From Sphingobium cloacae (GTDB taxonomy: Bacteria > Pseudomonadota > Alphaproteobacteria > Sphingomonadales > Sphingomonadaceae): a DNA stretch of 64,000 nt. The notes beneath the pieces are model-generated. The model saw nothing but the letters and a program-made list of their open reading frames with translations. It was not told where the DNA came from and made no database searches. Positions 45,503 to 56,134 of the stretch are shown here, one piece after another. The stretch lies in the NCBI RefSeq assembly GCF_002355855.1, contig NZ_AP017655.1, forward strand, positions 1,674,001-1,738,000. Reading direction: 5' to 3'. The position numbers were made by a program, and so were the translations under genes. Numbering within the stretch: the stretch's first letter is position 1; each line of letters begins with the position of its first letter.

Positions 45503-45934
45503 CGATCATGCCGGCGCGCTGGAAGCGCCCCGGACGCCGCTGCCCATAGGACAAGCGGAAGGCCATGCCAAGCGGATCGATTTCAAGGGGAAGGAAATGG
45601 CGGATTGGGGAGCGAGAGCAGGCTGTCCGCTCCCGACATGCATCATGCGCCTGCATAAGCGGGAGCATGTCAGCCGGCCACCCTTCATTGTAACAAATTA
45701 TTGCTATGCGCCCGATCCCTTGCGCCGCAGCCTTCCTCTCCCGATATGGTTCCTGCGGGCCGGGCCCCTCTGGCGGCTGGACATGTCCAGCCGTGATGTC
45801 GGACCGCATCGAGTGTGCTCGGTGCAGGTTCGGGGGATTGCAGCCCCCCCTCCAATCCCACCGAAACCACGCCGGGCCGCTCGATCCTTAACTATTCTGG
45901 TCTGACCATTTTTGAAGGATGGAGTTTTAACGCC
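45503..45934. other. Intergenic region between btuB riboswitch and Bax-inhibitor gene
   Basis: No credible gene is seen in 432 bases. The left part should hold the btuB promoter. Around 45688-45712 there is an AT-rich patch (TTGTAACAAATTATTG). A perfect 18-bp palindrome lies at 45775-45792. A GGGGG...CCCCC hairpin occurs near 45833-45851 without a T tract. The promoter and leader of the next gene are presumably in the right part. Confidence 0.5.
45775..45792. repeat. Perfect 18-bp palindrome GGCTGGACATGTCCAGCC
   Basis: Every base pairs with its partner in the inverted half. It lies 143 bp upstream of the Bax-inhibitor-1 start and away from any terminator signal. The shape suits a dimeric regulator site; no regulator is recognised. 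Confidence 0.55.
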
Positions 45935-46645
45935 GTGAATAATCCCGTTCGCATGCCGGGCTATGGTGCCAGCCAGACGGCGCAGGTCGATGCCGGCCTG
46001 CGCGCGCATATGCTGGGCGTTTTCCGCAATATGGGCATCGGCCTGGTCATCACCGGGCTGGTCGCCGCCTTCATCGGCAATACGCCTGCCCTGGCCGCCG
46101 CGATCTTCGGCACGCCGCTCAAATGGGTGGCGATCTTCGCGCCGCTGGCTTTCGTCTTCTTCTTCAGCTTCCGCATCGAAAAGATGACGACCGCGGGCGC
46201 GCGCATGGCCTTCTGGGCCTTTTCCGCCGTCATGGGCGTGTCCCTGGCCAGCGTGTTCCTGATCTTCACCGGCGGCAGCATCGCGCAGGCCTTCTTCTCC
46301 GCCGCGGTGATGTTCCTCGCCATGGCGCTGTGGGGCTATACGACGCAGCGCGACCTCACGAAGATGGGCTCGTTCCTCATCATGGGCCTGATCGGCATCA
46401 TCGTCGCCAGCCTCATCAACCTGTTCATCGGGTCTTCGGCGATGGCGATGGTGGTTTCGATCCTGGGCGTAGTGATCTTCACCGGCCTCACCGCCTGGGA
46501 CACGCAGCGCATCAAGTCGGAATATTTCCACTATGCGGGCCATGAAGTCGCGGAAAAGATGCAGGTCATGGGCGCGCTGTCGCTCTATCTGAACTTCGTC
46601 AACCTGTTCCAGATGCTGCTGCACCTGACCGGCGAGCGGGAATAG
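45935..46645 (+). CDS. Bax inhibitor-1/YccA family membrane protein
   Basis: A 236-residue protein with seven hydrophobic segments. The BI-1 features are present: an acidic-ended last helix region, GVVIFTGLTAWDTQRIK, and LYLNFVNLFQMLLHL near the C-terminus. Bacterial relatives (YccA, YbhL, YetJ) are linked to Ca2+ leak and FtsH control; ftsH is also in this window, 5 kb away. The start GTG 45935 follows GGAG; a downstream ATG (MPGYG) is possible. It ends 4 bp before the zinc-ribbon gene. Confidence 0.9.
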   Translation: MNNPVRMPGYGASQTAQVDAGLRAHMLGVFRNMGIGLVITGLVAAFIGNTPALAAAIFGTPLKWVAIFAPLAFVFFFSFRIEKMTTAGARMAFWAFSAVMGVSLASVFLIFTGGSIAQAFFSAAVMFLAMALWGYTTQRDLTKMGSFLIMGLIGIIVASLINLFIGSSAMAMVVSILGVVIFTGLTAWDTQRIKSEYFHYAGHEVAEKMQVMGALSLYLNFVNLFQMLLHLTGERE

Positions 46646-46649
46646 GCGG

Positions 46650-46934
46650 ATGCGCGACGCGCAGGCCGTTTCGGCCATGCTCTGCCCGGTCTGTCATGTC
46701 GGATTGGCGATGACGGACCGGCAGGGGGTGGAGATCGACTATTGCCCGCAATGCCGCGGCGTGTGGCTGGACCGGGGCGAACTGGACAAGATCATCGAAC
46801 GATCCGCGCGGGAGACCGCGCCCGCCGCGCCGGTGAGCCAGCCCAGCTACCGGCCGGACCGGGACTATCGCGGCGACGGGCGGCCTTATCAGAAGAAGCG
46901 GCGGAAGAGCTTTCTGGAAGAGTTGTTCGATTGA
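46650..46934 (+). CDS. TFIIB-type zinc-ribbon protein
   Basis: A 94-residue protein with a zinc ribbon formed by C12PVC15 and C32PQC35, then RGVWLDRGELDKII, the hallmark of the zf-TFIIB family. The C-terminal half is basic and disordered-looking (QKKRRKSFLEELFD). Function is unknown. It lies 4 bp after the Bax-inhibitor gene and is followed directly by a terminator, so the two form one transcript. Confidence 0.85.
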   Translation: MRDAQAVSAMLCPVCHVGLAMTDRQGVEIDYCPQCRGVWLDRGELDKIIERSARETAPAAPVSQPSYRPDRDYRGDGRPYQKKRRKSFLEELFD

Positions 46935-46935
46935 C

Positions 46936-46966
46936 AAAAAGGCCGGTCGCGATGACCGGCCTTTTT
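46936..46966 (+). terminator. Rho-independent terminator after the zinc-ribbon gene
   Basis: AAAAAGGCCGGTC and GACCGGCCTTTTT form a perfect 13-bp stem around a 5-nt loop, giving T runs in both directions. It can also serve the convergent TPR gene. Confidence 0.93.
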
Positions 46967-47006
46967 CCTGTTCCACGGCCCTGCGCTTCTCCGGCCGCAA
47001 GGCGGG

Positions 47007-47525
47007 TCAAGGCGTTTCGGTCGGCACCGCCTTGGGCGGGATCACTTCTTCCTTGGCGCTCAGCACGGTGGCGGGCGGGCCTTTCTCGATAGCGGCGGCA
47101 AGCTGGCCCACGCCCGCGCAATCGGCGCGGCAGAGCTTTTGCGCCTGCGTCAGATTTTCCTTCGCCTTGGCGATCGCGCCCTTTTCCACCATCGCTTCGC
47201 CCTGACCGACCAGCGCGCCGATATCGGCGGGGTCCAGCAACAACGCTTCGTTATAAAGGCGGATGGCCTTGCCCTGAAGTCCTTGCGCGCGCGCCACCTG
47301 CGCCAGTTCGATATAGGCGCCGCGGTTGCGTGGATCGACCGCCAGCGCGCTTTCCAGCGCGTCGTTCGCGCCTTCCAGATTGCCGGCCTTGCGCGCCGCT
47401 TCGCCCGCATGCTGCCATTCGATCGAGCGCGGGTCGATCTGCGCGTCCGGACGCTGGGTCAGTCCCGCGCTGGATACGGTGGTCAGCATAACGGCAAGGG
47501 CAATCGAGGCAGGGGTGAAACGCAT
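47007..47525 (-). CDS. Exported tetratricopeptide-repeat protein
   Basis: A 172-residue protein with a signal peptide (about 1-23) and two to three TPR units: [40 protein letters not shown], and [21 protein letters not shown] pair of cysteines (LCRADC) near residue 128 may form a disulfide. TPRs mediate protein contacts; no partner is evident. ATG 47525 is chosen because it begins a normal signal peptide, whereas the longer frame adds charged residues. Confidence 0.78.
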   Translation of the reverse strand: MRFTPASIALAVMLTTVSSAGLTQRPDAQIDPRSIEWQHAGEAARKAGNLEGANDALESALAVDPRNRGAYIELAQVARAQGLQGKAIRLYNEALLLDPADIGALVGQGEAMVEKGAIAKAKENLTQAQKLCRADCAGVGQLAAAIEKGPPATVLSAKEEVIPPKAVPTETP

Positions 47526-47602
47526 CAATGTCTCCAGCCATGTTTCAGGCGTTGATTCCGGCCAAGTGTCGCCATTTTGCGGGCGCTTGTCCATTGTCTC
47601 TT

Positions 47603-48778
47603 TCACGGGCGGCGGCGCAGCCGGGCGAAAGTGAAACCGTCCGTCCCGTCATGCCCCGGCGTCAGCAGCCAGCCCGGACCATGGGCGCGGCCAAGCGGCA
47701 GGGCGAAGGTGTCCGCGATCCAGCCGTCATGCCTTTGCAGGAACGATTCCACCTGATCCCGCCCCTCTCTGTCCGTCAGTGCACAGGTGGCATAGACCAG
47801 CGCGCCGCCCGACGCCAGCAGCGGCGCGGCGAAATCGAGGATGCGGGCTTGTTCCTGTACCAGCCGGTCGAGCCGCGCCTGCGTCAGCCGCCAGCGCGCT
47901 TCGGGATTGCGCCGCCACGTGCCGGTGCCGGAACAGGGCGCGTCGACCAGCACGACGTCGGCCCGGCCATGCAGGCTTTCCAGCGCGCGCGCCTCATGCC
48001 CCTGATCCAGCAAGAGCGTCTGGATGAACGTCGCCCCGGCCCGTTCGGCGCGGGGGGACAGGCGGCCCAGGCGGGAACGGATGGTATCGGCGGCGATCAG
48101 CACACCCTCTCCCTGCATCGCGGCGGCGAGCGCCAGCGTCTTGCCGCCTGCTCCGGCGCACAGGTCCATGACGGTCTGGCCCGGCTTCGCCTCGCAAACG
48201 GCGGCGATCAACTGGCTGCCGGCATCCTGCACTTCGACGAGGCCCTGCTGCCACAGCCCACTCTTTTCGACGGGCGCGCCTTCGGGCAGGCGCAGCGCGT
48301 CGGGCACGCCAGGGATCGGCGCGGCATCGGGCAGGAGCGGGACGACCTGCTCTACCGCCGCTTTGAGACGGTTGACCCGCAGATCGACCGGGGCGCGGCC
48401 CAGCAAGGCGTCTTGCTCGACCGGCCCGGCCAGCAAGGGGACTATCCAGCCGGGGATGATGCCCGGCGCAGCAGCAGCTTCGCCCGGTTGGACAGGCGCG
48501 GGGCCATGGGCCGATCCGTCGAACAGGTGGGCGATCTCCGGATGCTCACAGGCAAGGCCGAGCATGGCGGCGCGGCCGCTTTCCGGGCGGTCGGCGGCGC
48601 GGCGGATCGCGTCGTAAACATGGTCGCGCACCGCCCGGCGGTCGCGCGACCCGGCATAGCGCCGTTCCTTGAAATAACGGGCGATCAGCGTGTCCGCCGC
48701 CGGGCCGCCATCGCGCGCGGAAGCGATGACGGCGTCGAGCAGTTCGATCGCGGCCTGTACACGGGCGGAGGGCGTCAC
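47603..48778 (-). CDS. rsmB: 16S rRNA m5C methyltransferase (RsmB/NOL1 family)
   Basis: A 391-residue SAM-dependent enzyme. An N-terminal NusB-like helical domain precedes the methyltransferase domain, which has [10 protein letters not shown] (SAM binding), [18 protein letters not shown] and YATCAL; the two cysteines of those last motifs are the release and catalytic residues. It would methylate a 16S rRNA cytosine, C967 by analogy to E. coli RsmB. It lies 81 bp downstream of guaB on the same strand. Confidence 0.9.
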   Translation of the reverse strand: MTPSARVQAAIELLDAVIASARDGGPAADTLIARYFKERRYAGSRDRRAVRDHVYDAIRRAADRPESGRAAMLGLACEHPEIAHLFDGSAHGPAPVQPGEAAAAPGIIPGWIVPLLAGPVEQDALLGRAPVDLRVNRLKAAVEQVVPLLPDAAPIPGVPDALRLPEGAPVEKSGLWQQGLVEVQDAGSQLIAAVCEAKPGQTVMDLCAGAGGKTLALAAAMQGEGVLIAADTIRSRLGRLSPRAERAGATFIQTLLLDQGHEARALESLHGRADVVLVDAPCSGTGTWRRNPEARWRLTQARLDRLVQEQARILDFAAPLLASGGALVYATCALTDREGRDQVESFLQRHDGWIADTFALPLGRAHGPGWLLTPGHDGTDGFTFARLRRRP

Positions 48779-48859
48779 CGTTCGCCTCCGTTCGGATCGG
48801 GACCATGACCGTCGCTCATCATGACAAGCCCTTCCCCCGCTCCCTTTCGCAAGCGGCGA

Positions 48860-50640
<1,781 letters not shown>

Positions 50641-50670
50641 AAAAAGAAAGGCGCGGAAAACTCCCGCGCC
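50641..50670 (-). terminator. Rho-independent terminator of ftsH
   Basis: GGCGCGG and CCGCGCC form a 7-bp stem around a 7-nt loop. On the minus strand it is followed by TTTCTTTTT. It lies 25 bp past the ftsH stop. Confidence 0.85.
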
Positions 50671-50694
50671 TCCTTTCCATTCATCCTTTGGCGA

Positions 50695-52644
50695 TCAAGC
50701 CCCCGCGGGCGAAGGATCGCCGAACGGCCCCTTGCGCTTGCGCGTCTTGGGGATGGAGGAACCCGCCGCCGGAATCACCGAAGGCTTGATCGTCGTGCCG
50801 TCGTCGCGGGTGATCTCTCCCTTGTCGAGCAGCGTCTTGATCTCCTCGCCGGACAGCGTCTCATATTCCAGCATCGCGTTGGCGAGCAGGTGCAACTGGT
50901 CTTCATGACCTTTCAGCACGTCCTGCGCCCTTGCATAGCCCTGCTCCACAAGGCCGCGGATTTCCTTGTCGATCAGCTTTGCCGTCTCGTCCGACATGTG
51001 GACGCGCTGGCTCTGCGAATAGCCGAGGAAGGTTTCGCCCTGCTGCTCTTCATATTGCAGCGGCCCCAGCTTGTCGGACATGCCCCATTGGGTGACCATG
51101 TCGCGGGCGAGCTTGGTCGCATACTGGATGTCGCCCGAAGCGCCCGACGATACCTTGTCGTAGCCGAAGATGATCTCCTCGGCGACGCGGCCGCCCATGG
51201 CGACGGCCATGTTCGCATGCATCTTGTCGCGGTGATAGCTGTAGCTGTCCCGTTCCGGCAGGCGCATCACCATGCCCAGCGCACGGCCGCGCGGAATGAT
51301 CGTCGCCTTGTGGATCGGGTCGGACGCCGGCTCATGGACCGCGACGATGGCATGGCCCGCCTCATGATAGGCGGTCATCTTCTTCTCGTCCTCGGTCATG
51401 ACCATGGAGCGGCGCTCGCTGCCCATCATGACCTTGTCCTTGGCAGCCTCGAACTCGTCCATGGCGACCAGGCGCTTGCCCCGGCGCGCAGCCATCAAAG
51501 CGGCTTCGTTGACGAGGTTGGCGAGGTCCGCGCCGGAAAAGCCCGGCGTGCCGCGCGCGATGACGCGCGGATTGACGTCAGGCGCCAGCGGCACCTTCTT
51601 CATATGGACGGCCAGGATCTTCTCGCGTCCCTCAATGTCGGGACGCGGCACCACGACCTGCCGGTCGAAGCGGCCCGGCCGCAGCAGCGCGGGATCGAGC
51701 ACATCAGGGCGGTTGGTGGCCGCGACGATGATGATGCCCTCGTTCGATTCGAAGCCGTCCATCTCGACCAGAAGCTGGTTCAGCGTCTGCTCGCGCTCGT
51801 CATTGCCGTTGCCAAGGCCCGCGCCGCGATGGCGGCCGACCGCGTCGATCTCGTCGATGAAGACGATGCAAGGCGCGTTCTTCTTCGCCTGCTCGAACAT
51901 GTCGCGCACGCGGGATGCGCCGACGCCGACGAACATCTCGACGAAATCGGAACCCGAGATGGTGAAGAAGGGCACACCCGCCTCCCCCGCGATCGCGCGG
52001 GCGAGCAGCGTCTTGCCGGTGCCGGGCGAACCGACCAGCAGGGCGCCCTTGGGAATCTTGCCGCCCAGACGCGCGAACTTGCTGGGGTCTTTCAGGAATT
52101 CGACGATTTCCTGCAATTCCTCGCGCGCTTCGTCGATGCCCGCGACGTCATCGAAGGTCACCTTGCCATGCTTTTCGGTGAGCAGCTTGGCCTTGGACTT
52201 GCCGAAACCCATCGCGCCGCCCGCGCCGCCGCCTTTCTGCATCTGGCGCAGCACGAAGAAAGCGATGCCCAGGATCAGCAGGAACGGCAGCGACTGGTAG
52301 ATCAGGATCATCCAGAAGCTGGGTGTTTCCTCCGGCTGGCCGGAATATTTGACGTTATAGTCGTCCAGCAGACCGGTAAGGCCCGGATCGTTGACCGGAA
52401 CGGTGCTGAATTTCTGGCCGCTCGACAAAGTGCCGGAAATGCGGTCGGGCGCGATGGCGACATCCTTCACCTGTCCTTCCTGCACCTTGGAACGGAATTC
52501 GGAATAGGCGATGCCCGTGCCCGCGCTCGTCGCCGTGCGGCTGTCGAACATGGAGACGAAAAGCAGCAGGGCGATGATCACCCCCGCCCAAATCATGGCG
52601 CTCTTGATCCAGGGATTGCCCTGCGGGTCTTTATCGTCGTTCAT
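50695..52644 (-). CDS. ftsH: ATP-dependent zinc metalloprotease FtsH
   Basis: A 649-residue membrane AAA+ protease. Two transmembrane segments (about 14-32 and 112-132) flank a periplasmic loop. The AAA domain has Walker A GSPGTGKT (205-212), Walker B FIDEID (262-267) and the SRH region [20 protein letters not shown]. The protease domain has HEAGH (His427, His431) as zinc ligands. It degrades membrane and regulatory proteins such as LpxC and sigma-32 in other bacteria. It follows tilS and a small membrane gene. Confidence 0.97.
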   Translation of the reverse strand: MNDDKDPQGNPWIKSAMIWAGVIIALLLFVSMFDSRTATSAGTGIAYSEFRSKVQEGQVKDVAIAPDRISGTLSSGQKFSTVPVNDPGLTGLLDDYNVKYSGQPEETPSFWMILIYQSLPFLLILGIAFFVLRQMQKGGGAGGAMGFGKSKAKLLTEKHGKVTFDDVAGIDEAREELQEIVEFLKDPSKFARLGGKIPKGALLVGSPGTGKTLLARAIAGEAGVPFFTISGSDFVEMFVGVGASRVRDMFEQAKKNAPCIVFIDEIDAVGRHRGAGLGNGNDEREQTLNQLLVEMDGFESNEGIIIVAATNRPDVLDPALLRPGRFDRQVVVPRPDIEGREKILAVHMKKVPLAPDVNPRVIARGTPGFSGADLANLVNEAALMAARRGKRLVAMDEFEAAKDKVMMGSERRSMVMTEDEKKMTAYHEAGHAIVAVHEPASDPIHKATIIPRGRALGMVMRLPERDSYSYHRDKMHANMAVAMGGRVAEEIIFGYDKVSSGASGDIQYATKLARDMVTQWGMSDKLGPLQYEEQQGETFLGYSQSQRVHMSDETAKLIDKEIRGLVEQGYARAQDVLKGHEDQLHLLANAMLEYETLSGEEIKTLLDKGEITRDDGTTIKPSVIPAAGSSIPKTRKRKGPFGDPSPAGA

Positions 52645-52698
52645 CGCTACTCACTTTCCCCTCGCAAGATAGGGCGCGCGGGCAGAATCGCAAGCGTG

Positions 52699-52890
52699 TC
52701 AGCTTCCCGCGATCAGCGTCAGCGCAATATAGGACAGCACCAGCGCGACACCCGCCGATACGCCGCACAGCAGATAGCCGACATAAAGCAGCAAGGGCGG
52801 ATGCGGGCGCGCCAGCTTGCGGTTGCGCTGCGCCGCCGAAAGGATGACGCTGGCCAGCAGGCCATAGGTCAGCGCCGCAAATTCCATCAT
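52699..52890 (-). CDS. Small two-span membrane protein, unknown
   Basis: A 63-residue protein not assigned to a family. Two hydrophobic segments (about 5-20 and 33-61) are split by a basic loop (RNRKLARPHPP). Two ATGs are adjacent at the start, with an AAGGA and a GGA stretch upstream. It lies on the ftsH strand, 54 bp before ftsH, so it could be co-transcribed and might be an FtsH partner, but this is only positional inference. Confidence 0.55.
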   Translation of the reverse strand: MMEFAALTYGLLASVILSAAQRNRKLARPHPPLLLYVGYLLCGVSAGVALVLSYIALTLIAGS

Positions 52891-53015
52891 ATTTCCGATA
52901 TCCTTGCCATGAATGGGGCCGGATTAACCATGATGGCCGTTAAGAAAAGGTCATTGCGCCGCAACAAAGCGACGAAATGTGGAAGGGATGGGCCGATCCG
53001 TGGAACCTTTCCTGT

Positions 53016-53972
53016 TTATCGGCGTGGAGGAGCGGGGATCAGCCTCCATTCCCGCCCGCCGACCAGCAGCCAATCGCCCAGACTGGCCTTCCGGCCCATG
53101 GCGGCGGCGGCGATGGCCCGGTCAAGCGAATCGCCGCGCGGCGGAAGCGCATCCGGCGCGGCCTGCGCCAGCATCCGAAGCACGAGGCGCCGCAGCAGCT
53201 CACGCGGCAGGTCTGTTTCCTCCAGCCGCCAGCCGTCCTCTGCCTCCCGCCGGACATGGCGGTCCGCCAGCGCGTCGACGGTCCAGTTCAGGGCCTGCTC
53301 CGCCTCTCCCAAAGCCGCCGCGCTGCGCGCCGCCGCCTGCGGATCGAGCCAGTCCGCCTTCGCCAGGGCCGCGCGCATCCGGGACCGGTCGAAGCGCGGA
53401 TCGGCATTGGACGGGTCCACCACATGCGGCAATCCCTCCGCGTCGGCCAGTGCCTGAAGCACGCTTTTCCGCACGCCCAGCAGCGGGCGCAGCACATGAG
53501 CCATGCGCGGCCTGACGCCCGTCAGCCCGCCAAGGCCCGCGCCCCGGTTGAGCCGCATCAGCATGGTTTCAAGCTGATCGTCGGCGTGATGCGCGGTGAA
53601 GAGCCAGTCCAGCCCTCTTTCGATGCGCCATGCCTCCAGCAGCGCATAACGCTGGGCGCGGCCCCAATCGTGCAGATTGCCGGCCCTGGGCGTGTCGGGA
53701 TGCAGGATGGCATGGGGAATCCCCCGCGCCGCGCACCATTCCCCCACCATCGCCGCTTCCCCGGCCGATTCCGGGCGCAAGCCGTGATCGACCGTGGCCG
53801 CTTCCACGCGCCCCGGAAAAGCGCGGGCCGACAGATGCAGCAAGGCCATGCTGTCCGGCCCGCCCGATACGGCGACCCCGAAGCGGGCCCGGTCGATATC
53901 CACGCCCTGTCCCCTGACGGCCTCGCGCAGATGCGCCTCCAGCGCGGTTGCGTCCATCGCGGGGCCTGTCAT
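53016..53972 (-). CDS. tilS: tRNA(Ile)-lysidine synthetase
   Basis: A 318-residue ATP-pyrophosphatase that modifies C34 of tRNA-Ile2 to lysidine, so that it reads AUA. The PP-loop VAVSGGPDSMALL (SGGPDS at 36-41) and the downstream TVDHGLRPES and HHADDQLETMLMRLNRG motifs are diagnostic. The protein is short, like other alphaproteobacterial forms, and lacks the extra C-terminal domain. It lies 5 bp downstream of cpoB. Confidence 0.94.
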   Translation of the reverse strand: MTGPAMDATALEAHLREAVRGQGVDIDRARFGVAVSGGPDSMALLHLSARAFPGRVEAATVDHGLRPESAGEAAMVGEWCAARGIPHAILHPDTPRAGNLHDWGRAQRYALLEAWRIERGLDWLFTAHHADDQLETMLMRLNRGAGLGGLTGVRPRMAHVLRPLLGVRKSVLQALADAEGLPHVVDPSNADPRFDRSRMRAALAKADWLDPQAAARSAAALGEAEQALNWTVDALADRHVRREAEDGWRLEETDLPRELLRRLVLRMLAQAAPDALPPRGDSLDRAIAAAAMGRKASLGDWLLVGGREWRLIPAPPRR

Positions 53973-53977
53973 GCCGC

Positions 53978-54892
53978 TCAGCTACATTTGGCTTTGGTCC
54001 GGCCTTTTTCCATCATGGCGCGCTGGCCGGACGACAAGCTCGCGCCATAGACCTGCTCCAGTTCGGCGTAGACCTTGCAGGCGTCGGCCGGCTTCTTGAG
54101 CTGGATCAGCGCCTCGCCCAGATAGGCCAGGCTGTCGGCGGCGCGATCCCCGCGCGGACGCTTCTGGTAATTCTCGTAGAGAGCGACCGAGGCCAGAGCG
54201 GGCTTGCCATCGTCCAGATAGGCGCGGCCCAGCAGGTTCTGCGCGCGGCTGGCGACGGAACTGTCGCCATATTTGTCCACGGTGGCTTTCAGTTGCGCCT
54301 GCGCCTCCGGATAGAATTTCGCGTCCCACAGGCGGAAGCCATAGGTATAGGCGTCGTTCGCGGCGTCCCCCGTATCGGGCCGTTCGATGGCGGCGACGGC
54401 GGTCTTGCGCGCCTCGCTCGCCCCGGCGGCGGCAGGTGCGGCAGGCTTGGGAGCCGATGCCGTTCCGGCGGTTAAGGGCGCGGCGGTCGTGGGCCGCACC
54501 GCGGGAGCGGACACAGGGGAGCCGCTCGCCTGTTCGGCCTTATATTTGTTGAAGGCGTCCTCAAGCTGCCGGAGCTTGTAATTATTCTCCTCCACCTGCC
54601 CGGTGATGGAGGCGAGTTGCGATTCCAGCGCCCCGACGCGCGCGGTCAGGTCCGCGATCGGCGCGGAAGACGGGCTGCCGGGCGGCGGCGTGGTGGTGGC
54701 GGGACGGCTGATCTCCGGCTCGACCGGCGTTCCGGCGGGGAACACCTTCCGCTGGACGGCGCGCAGTTCCTTTTCGATGCGGTCGACCCGCGTGTCGAGC
54801 GATAGGGTCTGGGCGGCCGCCGGCACGGCCAGAAGCATGGATGCCGACGCCCCCAAAGCCAGTGCGGAGGTCGCAAAAAAGGCGTTACGCAT
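53978..54892 (-). CDS. cpoB: Tol-Pal system protein CpoB/YbgF
   Basis: A 304-residue periplasmic protein. A signal peptide (about 1-27, AAAQ) is followed by a trimerising coiled-coil region (DRIEKELRAVQRKV, then ITGQVEENNYKLRQLEDAF), a Pro/Ala linker, and C-terminal TPR units beginning DAYTYGFRLWDAKFYPEAQA. CpoB links PBP1b and Tol during division. Here it is detached from tolQRAB-pal and sits ahead of tilS and ftsH, an order I know from other alphaproteobacteria. A hairpin lies just upstream of the start. Confidence 0.92.
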   Translation of the reverse strand: MRNAFFATSALALGASASMLLAVPAAAQTLSLDTRVDRIEKELRAVQRKVFPAGTPVEPEISRPATTTPPPGSPSSAPIADLTARVGALESQLASITGQVEENNYKLRQLEDAFNKYKAEQASGSPVSAPAVRPTTAAPLTAGTASAPKPAAPAAAGASEARKTAVAAIERPDTGDAANDAYTYGFRLWDAKFYPEAQAQLKATVDKYGDSSVASRAQNLLGRAYLDDGKPALASVALYENYQKRPRGDRAADSLAYLGEALIQLKKPADACKVYAELEQVYGASLSSGQRAMMEKGRTKAKCS

Positions 54893-54913
54893 GATTATCC
54901 CCGACTAAATCCT

Positions 54914-54933
54914 TCGCCTTAACCATAAGGCGA
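54914..54933 (-). promoter_or_regulatory. Perfect hairpin in the cpoB leader
   Basis: TCGCCTTA-ACCA-TAAGGCGA forms an uninterrupted 8-bp stem with a 4-nt loop, ending 21 bp before the cpoB ATG. It could be a protein-binding site or an RNA hairpin near the ribosome-binding site. No T tract follows. Confidence 0.5.
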
Positions 54934-55124
54934 TATTCCGCGCCGTAAAGCGGACTTTCATCGACCGGACCGCTCGTCCCGCAAGGTCACTCGACATTCA
55001 GGAGATGACGGAGCCGAAACGGGTGATTTTCGGGCATCGGAGCGCGACAGGCCCATGGTCCATGAACGCCGAAGCCCGGATAGTCCCGCTTTGCAGGCAC
55101 GCCAGAACCGAGTGTCGATCGGTG

Positions 55125-56060
55125 CTAGGGGGCAGCGGGCGTTTCCCCGGACGCGGGCGCGGCGGGGGCTGGCGTTGCGGCCGGGGCATCGCCATTCCCT
55201 TGCACGGACGGCCCCACGCCAAGGGGACGTTGCCGCGGCGCGGCCGTCGCGCCCCGCGTGGGAACGGCGGGCGGCACGGCGCGCGCGAGCAGCGCTTCCG
55301 CATTGACGGGCACGTCGGAGATCGTGCGGTCTGCCGCGCCCAGGGGCGGGACCGCCTTGCCCCCCACCGTCACGTCCAGCGCCTGCGGTCGGCCGGTCAG
55401 GATCATCGGATTGCGGGCTTCGGTTGGCAGGGTGAAGCTCTCACCCTTCTTCATCAGCCCGTCCTTCAGACGCTCGCCCGTCTCGTCATAGATGCGCAGC
55501 CATACATCGTCATTGGCGGTGAAGACCACGGTTTGATTGACCGGCGCGGCGGGGGCGCCTTGGGCCGGGCCCTGCTGCGCGACGGGCGCGGCTTCCTCCT
55601 GCTGGGCGATTTCCTCGGTCGTGGGCGGCGTCAGCAATTGCGAGCGCCACAGCGCGAACCCCGCCACCAGCACGATGGCGATGACCGCCGCCGTCCAGGC
55701 CAGCGTGCGCGACGGCACGCGCGCGGGATCGGCCGGCTCGAACATTTCATAGCGGTTCGCGCCCAGGTCGGAATTATGAACGCCCTCGCGCACCTGGGCG
55801 GCGATCGCCACTTCGTCCACATTCACCGCCCGGGCATAGGCGCGGGCGAAACCCACGGCATAGGGGATGCCGGGCAACGCGGTATAATCGTCCTTTTCCA
55901 CAGCTTCCAGCTGTCGTTGCGCGATGCGCGTGCGGGCCGCCACATCCTGTATCGTCAGGCCCAGCGCCTCCCGCGCGGCCCGCAGCTTAGCGCCGGGCGT
56001 TGCGGGTGGGCTTTCCTGCGCGTCGACCGCGCCGGTTTCGATTTCCGGTTCTTCTGCCAT
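55125..56060 (-). CDS. RodZ-like HTH membrane protein
   Basis: A 311-residue protein with a RodZ layout. The N-terminal HTH_25 domain is LRAAREALGLTIQDVAARTR with RQLEAVEKDDYTALPG. One transmembrane helix lies at about 120-138. A periplasmic DUF4115 domain contains VWLRIYDETGERL and NPMILTGRP, and an Ala/Pro-rich tail ends the protein. RodZ links MreB filaments to the elongasome. It is 74 bp from ptsP and probably shares its transcript. Confidence 0.87.
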   Translation of the reverse strand: MAEEPEIETGAVDAQESPPATPGAKLRAAREALGLTIQDVAARTRIAQRQLEAVEKDDYTALPGIPYAVGFARAYARAVNVDEVAIAAQVREGVHNSDLGANRYEMFEPADPARVPSRTLAWTAAVIAIVLVAGFALWRSQLLTPPTTEEIAQQEEAAPVAQQGPAQGAPAAPVNQTVVFTANDDVWLRIYDETGERLKDGLMKKGESFTLPTEARNPMILTGRPQALDVTVGGKAVPPLGAADRTISDVPVNAEALLARAVPPAVPTRGATAAPRQRPLGVGPSVQGNGDAPAATPAPAAPASGETPAAP

Positions 56061-56134
56061 GCTGCTCCGCGACCCCTTGATGGTCGGTCTTGTCTCATTG
56101 CGGGACAGGGATTGTCAACGCCGTGACGAACGCT

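Noticed and set aside
45820..45870. GGTTCG...CCCCC stretch that recalls a tRNA or tmRNA 3' arm
   Set aside because: The T-loop consensus is broken, there is no anticodon or acceptor partner, and no tmRNA resume sequence was found nearby.
53000..53026. GGAAC-N16-CGTG as an EcfG-type stress promoter
   Set aside because: The -10 element differs from CGTT and the site points into the antisense of tilS with no gene downstream on that strand.
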